Below are positions 59,220-64,000 of a DNA stretch of 64,000 bases, in pieces. The stretch is from assembly GCA_018262575.1 (NCBI GenBank), contig JAGSYU010000002.1, positions 1-64,000 on the forward strand. Direction: 5' to 3'. A program made the translations under genes and the position numbers. Under the pieces are notes generated by a model. The model was not told the origin of the DNA, made no database searches, and was given only the letters and a program-made list of their open reading frames with translations. Origin of the DNA: Pseudomonadota bacterium (GTDB lineage: Bacteria; Pseudomonadota; Alphaproteobacteria; Rhizobiales; Pleomorphomonadaceae). Each line of letters starts with the position of its first letter. Position 1 is the first letter of the stretch.

Positions 59220-59944
59220 TCGGACGCTTCCTCGACGTCGGCGGCAAAAATATAGCCGCCGCCCCAGACAGTCTTGATCAGCTCGGGGGTCTTCGGGTCG
59301 ATCTCGATCTTCTTGCGTAGCCGGCTCACCTGGTTGTCGATGGACCGATCAAAGATCTGGGGTGTGCGACCGGACGTCAGGTCCATCAACTGGTCGCGGT
59401 TGAGCACCATGTTGGGGCGCTTCAGGAAAGCGGTGAGCAACTGGAACTCGGCCGTCGACAGCGGCAGCGCCACACCATCGTCACCGATCAGTTCGCGGCG
59501 GCGAGAATCGAGCATGAAGCGGTCGAATTTCAGCCGACGTGCGTCCAGCCCGTCGCGCGGCTTCGGCACCGTCTGCGTCCGTCTCAGCACGGCACGGATA
59601 CGGGCAAGCAACTCGCGCGGGTTGAACGGCTTGGTGACGTAGTCGTCGGCGCCGATCTCCAGGCCGACGATGCGGTCGGTATCCTCGGCCATGGCGGTGA
59701 GCAGGATCACCGGCGTGTCCGACCCTTCGCGCAGGGAGCGGCAGAGACTAAGGCCATCCTCGCCCGGCATCATGATATCGAGCACCACCAGATCGACGGC
59801 CGCTGCCTTCAGCGCCTTGCGAGCGGTCGCCGCGCTCTCGGACGTGGTAACGCGAAAGCCATTCTTCAGGAGATAGCGGCCGATGAGGTCGCGGATCTCG
59901 CGATGGTCGTCGACCACCAGGATATGGGGCTGCGGCTCGGTCAT
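59216..59944 (-). CDS. OmpR-family response regulator
   Basis: ILVVDDHREIRDLIGRYL, VVLDIMMPGEDG, KPFNPRELLARIRAVLRR; winged-helix C-term; 4-nt overlap with kinase gene. Confidence 0.92.
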   Translation of the reverse strand: MTEPQPHILVVDDHREIRDLIGRYLLKNGFRVTTSESAATARKALKAAAVDLVVLDIMMPGEDGLSLCRSLREGSDTPVILLTAMAEDTDRIVGLEIGADDYVTKPFNPRELLARIRAVLRRTQTVPKPRDGLDARRLKFDRFMLDSRRRELIGDDGVALPLSTAEFQLLTAFLKRPNMVLNRDQLMDLTSGRTPQIFDRSIDNQVSRLRKKIEIDPKTPELIKTVWGGGYIFAADVEEASE

Positions 59945-60166
59945 GACAGATACTCGGACGTTCCGTTTCCCAAGGATACCGATCCGCCCGAAGGATGCCA
60001 AAGGAAATGGTATCAAGGTGTGTCAGGCGCCGGTGAGGTTACGCCTCAATACAACCATCTCCTTTCAGGGCGAACTTGCGCGACAATTGCTCCCTATGTT
60101 GATCCTGCCGCCAACGGGAACCCCCATCAAGCCGCGGGCGGAATGGACACATAAGGAGAAGCTCCC

Positions 60167-60730
60167 GTGAAAGCGCTCACACTCGCCACACTTTCCGCCC
60201 TCTCGGTGATCACCGTCGGCACCGCCGCCTTCGCCGCCGGCCCCGGCATGGGGCCCATGGGCTTCGGCCCCCAGGGCGGCCCGATGCATTTCTTCACTGA
60301 AGCCGACGCCAACAAGGACGGCAAGGTCGACGCCGCCGAGATGACTGCCTTCCGCGACAAGATGTTCGCGGATGCCAACAGCGACGGCAAGGACGGCGTG
60401 ACCATTCAGGAATTCGAACCCTGGTTCTGGAATCAGCACCGCGAGATGATGGTGCGCGCCTTCCAGCACCTCGATGCCGACGGTGATGGCCAGGTCAGCA
60501 AGGCCGAGGCCGACGCGGCCAGCGAGCAGATGCTGAACCGCTTCGACCGCAACGATGATGGCGTGTTGTCATCCGATGACCGGTCGAATCGCGATGGTTG
60601 GGGCCGTGACGGCAAGCACGGCCGCCATCATGGTCCCGGCATGATGCAGCGCTGGATGGGCCAGGATGCCGGCCCGGACGACGACGCTCCCGCCGCCCCC
60701 GCTGGCGAGGCGCCGGCCCCCACGAACTGA
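60167..60730 (+). CDS. secreted EF-hand protein with four Ca2+-binding loops
   Basis: Loops DANKDGKVDAAE, DANSDGKDGVTIQE, DADGDGQVSKAE, DRNDDGVLSSDD; signal peptide. Confidence 0.88.
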   Translation: MKALTLATLSALSVITVGTAAFAAGPGMGPMGFGPQGGPMHFFTEADANKDGKVDAAEMTAFRDKMFADANSDGKDGVTIQEFEPWFWNQHREMMVRAFQHLDADGDGQVSKAEADAASEQMLNRFDRNDDGVLSSDDRSNRDGWGRDGKHGRHHGPGMMQRWMGQDAGPDDDAPAAPAGEAPAPTN

Positions 60731-60751
60731 CCAGTTAGTCCCGCAGACGAC

Positions 60752-60824
60752 GGCCGCCCTTTGAGGTATTCGCCGGCCAGATTGAAAAATCTGGCCGATG
60801 CGGATGCTCCAGGGCGGCCTTTTT
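60752..60824 (+). terminator. large extended hairpin with T-tract after EF-hand gene
   Basis: Outer GGCCGCCCT/AGGGCGGCC, inner GGCCAGATT-gaaa-AATCTGGCC, then ttttt. Confidence 0.75.
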
Positions 60825-60828
60825 GTTC

Positions 60829-61893
60829 CTACCGGCCATCGATGATCAAAAGGTCGTCCTTCTTGAAGGAGACGACCGCCGGCATGCCAATCTTCGGCAA
60901 CACCAGAGCCGGATCGTTGAAGATGTCGAGCGACACCCGCGCCTCCCTGAGCCGCACCCGGACGCGGATGACCGCGCCGAGGAACGACACCTCCTCGACG
61001 GTACCGGCGAGCGTATTGCGGTCGTCGTCACCGTTGCCAAGCGTGAGTGCCTCGGGCCGCAACGCCACCGTCGCTTCGTCGGCGATGCCGAAGGCGGAGA
61101 TGTCGCGCGCTGTCATCACCGGCTGGCCATCGATCGACACGCGGCCAGATGCCGGATCGACGACGCGGGCTTCGAACAGGTTGAGCGTGCCGACGAAGCT
61201 CGCGACGAAGCGCGTCGCCGGGTTGTTGTAGATCGCCGACGGAGTGCCGACCTGATCGGCCCGACCTTCGTTCATCACCACGATGCGATCGGAGATGGAC
61301 AGCGCCTCCTCCTGGTCATGCGTCACGAAGACGGTGGTGATGCCGAGCTCACGCTGCAGCGACCGGATCTCTTCGCGCAGGGAAACGCGGATCTTGGCAT
61401 CGAGCGCCGATAGCGGTTCGTCGAGCAGCAGCACCTGCGGCTTGATCGCCAAGGCACGGGCGAGCGCCACGCGCTGTTGCTGGCCACCAGACAGCTGATA
61501 GGGGTAGCGGCCGCCAAGATCTGGCAGCTTGATCAGTTCGAGCATCTCGGCGACGCGAGCGTCGATCTCGCCCCGCTCCTTGCCGGCGATCTTGAGACCG
61601 AAGCCGATATTGCCGGCCACCGTCAGGTTGGGAAAGAGCGCATAGGCCTGGAACACCATGCCGACATTGCGCTTCGCCGGTGGCAGATGCGTCATTTCGG
61701 CGCCACCGACGCTGATCGAGCCCGACGTCGCGCTTTCGAAGCCGGCGATCATCCTGAGGATGGTCGTCTTGCCGCAACCTGACGGGCCGAGGAAGGAGAC
61801 GAACTCACCCTTGTCGATGGAAAGGCTGAAGTCGTGGACCACGGTATTCGGACCGAAGGACTTCTTGAGATGGCTGATTTCGATGAAGGACAT
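60829..61893 (-). CDS. ABC transporter ATP-binding protein (PotA/FbpC-like)
   Basis: LGPSGCGKTTILRMIAGFE, LSGGQQQRVALARALA, VLLLDEPLSALDAKIR, FVTHDQEEAL; TOBE-like tail. Confidence 0.9.
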   Translation of the reverse strand: MSFIEISHLKKSFGPNTVVHDFSLSIDKGEFVSFLGPSGCGKTTILRMIAGFESATSGSISVGGAEMTHLPPAKRNVGMVFQAYALFPNLTVAGNIGFGLKIAGKERGEIDARVAEMLELIKLPDLGGRYPYQLSGGQQQRVALARALAIKPQVLLLDEPLSALDAKIRVSLREEIRSLQRELGITTVFVTHDQEEALSISDRIVVMNEGRADQVGTPSAIYNNPATRFVASFVGTLNLFEARVVDPASGRVSIDGQPVMTARDISAFGIADEATVALRPEALTLGNGDDDRNTLAGTVEEVSFLGAVIRVRVRLREARVSLDIFNDPALVLPKIGMPAVVSFKKDDLLIIDGR

Positions 61894-61927
61894 CGGGCGT
61901 TCCGTGGGGTGCGGCCGGGTGAACCGG

Positions 61928-62710
61928 TCAGTGTCGGGCGGCAACAGCGTTGCGGGAGATCACCTGGATGATACCCATGCAGGCCCAGGTGATCATGAAG
62001 GCCATGACGGCCAGTGCCGCCGGCTCGTAGGCGCGGTTGGCGCCGATGAGCTGGAGGTAAGGGCCGAAGGCCGGCCGGTTGAGCAGGCTGGCGAAGGTGA
62101 ACTCACCGATGACGATGGCAAAGGTCAGGAAGGCACCCGACAGCATGGCCGAGCGGATGTTGGGCAGGATGACACGCCAGATAATGGTGGCCGAGGAGGC
62201 GCCGAGGCTTTCGGCCGCCTCGGTCAGCGTCCGGACGTCGATCGAGCGGAGGCCCGTCTCGATCGAGCGGTACATGTAGGGCAGCGCCAGCGTCACGTAG
62301 CCGCACGTCAGCAGGAAGTTGGTGCCGAGCGAGGAATTGGTAAGCGGCAGCACGCTCGACGAGTTGTAGAGGCGGAGATAGCCGAAGACGATGACGATGG
62401 CCGGCACTACCAGCGGCAGCAGCGTCACGAACTCGATGAAGGGCCGGAGCTTCCTGAGCCGCAGCTCGACGAAATAGGCCATCGGCACGATGATCGCCAT
62501 GCCGAACACGATGGTGACCACGGCAAGGCCGATCGAAAAAGTGAAGGACGACTGGAACTGCGGGTCGGCGAGCACGATCCTGTAGGCTTCGAAACTGTAG
62601 ACGCCGCGGAGCTTGCGCAGCGAAAACTCGAAGGTGGCGGCAAGCGGCACCAGGAAATACAGCATGCCGATCAGGATGGCGAGCCAGTGGCCGAGGCGGT
62701 CGGTCTTCAT
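61928..62710 (-). CDS. ABC transporter permease
   Basis: EAAESLGASSATIIWRVILPNIRSAMLSGAFLTFAIVIGEF EAA loop. Confidence 0.9.
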   Translation of the reverse strand: MKTDRLGHWLAILIGMLYFLVPLAATFEFSLRKLRGVYSFEAYRIVLADPQFQSSFTFSIGLAVVTIVFGMAIIVPMAYFVELRLRKLRPFIEFVTLLPLVVPAIVIVFGYLRLYNSSSVLPLTNSSLGTNFLLTCGYVTLALPYMYRSIETGLRSIDVRTLTEAAESLGASSATIIWRVILPNIRSAMLSGAFLTFAIVIGEFTFASLLNRPAFGPYLQLIGANRAYEPAALAVMAFMITWACMGIIQVISRNAVAARH

Positions 62711-63588
62711 TTGAGCCACCTTTCGCTACGCACGCGGAGCAAGATGTAGCAGAGGTTGGAAAGACCGGTGATGACGATCATGCCGAAGGCAATGGCGTAG
62801 CCGAGGTTCTGGTCGTGCAGCACGTCGCCGCGGATCTGCGCGTAGAGCAGGATGGTGACGATGTTGAGCGACGAGCCGGTCAGCGCGTAGGCGGTGGCGA
62901 TGGCGCCAAAGGAGTTGGCAAACAGCAAAAGCGTCGCGCCGAGAAAGCTCGGCAGCAGCACGGGACCGGCGATATGGCGCCAATACTGCCAGGTAGAGGC
63001 GCCGAGGATGGTCGCCGCCTCACGCCACTCCTTCCGGAGCCCCTCGATGGCTGGCGTGACGATCAGCACCATCAGCGGGATCTGGAAATAGAGATAGGTG
63101 AGCGTCAGCCCCCAGAAGGACAGGAGGTTGAAGCCCTGCGAGTAGATGTTGATACCAAAAAGCGACGACAGGAACAGAGTGACCAGCCCCTGCCGGCCGA
63201 GCGTCGCCAGGAAGGCGAAGGCAAGCGGTACGCCGGCAAACTGCGAGGCGACCCCGGAGAAGGTCATGATGGTCGGCCGGATCCAGCGCGGCAGGCCGCC
63301 CGACACCGCCGCATAGGCGATGAACGCTCCGATCGCTGCACCGATCACCGCCGAGGCCACCGATACCTTGATGGAGATCCAGTACGAAGAAAGGATGGTC
63401 GGCGTCCAGAGCTTGCCGAGGTTGGCGAGCGTGAAGCCACCGTCGTTCGCCTGGAAAGCGCCGACCACCAGAAACAGCGTCGGCAGGATCAGGAACAGCA
63501 CGGCGAAAATCATGAACGGCGTGACGCCGACGACGGCCCAGGGCACGCGCGGGCGGGGAAGACTGGCGGGCGAAACGTTGGAGACCAT
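62707..63588 (-). CDS. ABC transporter permease
   Basis: EWREAATILGASTWQYWRHIAGPVLLPSFLGATLLLFANSFGAIATAYAL; 4-nt overlap with next permease. Confidence 0.9.
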   Translation of the reverse strand: MVSNVSPASLPRPRVPWAVVGVTPFMIFAVLFLILPTLFLVVGAFQANDGGFTLANLGKLWTPTILSSYWISIKVSVASAVIGAAIGAFIAYAAVSGGLPRWIRPTIMTFSGVASQFAGVPLAFAFLATLGRQGLVTLFLSSLFGINIYSQGFNLLSFWGLTLTYLYFQIPLMVLIVTPAIEGLRKEWREAATILGASTWQYWRHIAGPVLLPSFLGATLLLFANSFGAIATAYALTGSSLNIVTILLYAQIRGDVLHDQNLGYAIAFGMIVITGLSNLCYILLRVRSERWLK

Positions 63589-63649
63589 GCTGCCATCCGG
63601 TGAAAGCAATCCCGCGGGCGACCCGCCGGGTCGGCAATCGCAGAAATTC

Positions 63650-63673
63650 GCCCCCCGGCGCTGGCCGGAGGGC
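63650..63673 (-). promoter_or_regulatory. intercistronic stem-loop between SBP and permease genes
   Basis: Minus RNA GCCCUCCGGC-cagc-GCCGGGGGGC (10 bp including one G-U). Confidence 0.5.
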
Positions 63674-63709
63674 GGTAGGGCGCATCAGGGCAAAAGCTGC
63701 CGCCGACGC

Positions 63710-64000
63710 TTACTTGACGTCGGCACCGACGACGCTATCCCAGTTCTTGGTGATGGTTTCCTTGTAGGCCGCCTGCTCGTCGAGCGTCGGGAAGATGGCG
63801 TTGGCGTAAGCCTCGGCTGGCGGCAGCTTGTCGAGCAATTCCTGCGGCACCTTGCCATTCTTGGCGAGATCGTTGAAGCGGATCGGGTGGCAATAGCCCT
63901 TCAGCCAACCGAGCTGTCCCTCGTCCGAATAAAGGTATTCCATCCACAGCTTGGCGGCATTGGGGTGCGGCGCGTAGGCCGAAATCGCCTGGACGTAGAC
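63710..64000 (-). CDS. ABC transporter substrate-binding protein, C-terminal part (truncated by window end)
   Basis: Open to window edge: VYVQAISAYAPHPNAAKLWMEYLYSDEGQLGWLKGYCHPIRFNDL. Confidence 0.8.
   Translation of the reverse strand, partial: VYVQAISAYAPHPNAAKLWMEYLYSDEGQLGWLKGYCHPIRFNDLAKNGKVPQELLDKLPPAEAYANAIFPTLDEQAAYKETITKNWDSVVGADVK

Overview
A 64 kb, GC-rich window that reads as chromosomal DNA of an alphaproteobacterium, probably Hyphomicrobiales/Rhizobiales (inferred from gene content: FixLJ, ChoXWV, class I LysRS, long-form Dcd, SAM-II riboswitch). All calls come from reading the supplied ORFs and sequence; no database search was run. Main contents, left to right: 3' end of hemN; a FixL/FixJ/single-receiver/FixK-like oxygen-signalling cluster; PLP aminotransferase; mscL; MerR regulator; a large PodJ-like coiled-coil/Sel1/PG-binding protein; TauE/SafE plus TIGR02186-like pair; methyltransferase, Lhr-like helicase and PdeM operon; outer-membrane beta-barrel protein beside a TerB-like gene and a degenerate copy of its 3' end; class I lysS; GH8 glycosidase; DUF952-pyrD; a full Lsr-type AI-2 uptake/processing locus (lsrF-A-C-D-B-G-E-SDR divergent from lsrR-lsrK-cupin); LtrA; small basic-protein genes; rpsU, cspA, CASTOR/POLLUX-like channel; tRNA-Gly(CCC); dcd; GGDEF protein; SAM-II riboswitch plus metZ; NlpC/P60; apaG; nudC; pheA; kdsB; cytochrome c; betI and choXWV; speB; an EnvZ/OmpR-type two-component system divergent from a four-EF-hand protein; and a spermidine/iron-type ABC transporter running off the right edge. 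No CRISPR array, rRNA or intact mobile element was seen. The most interesting items are the Lsr locus with its accessory genes, the SAM-II riboswitch, the heme-motif FixL cluster, a tRNA-Gly-derived fragment, the TerB tail duplication, and a small overlapping gene absent from the ORF track.
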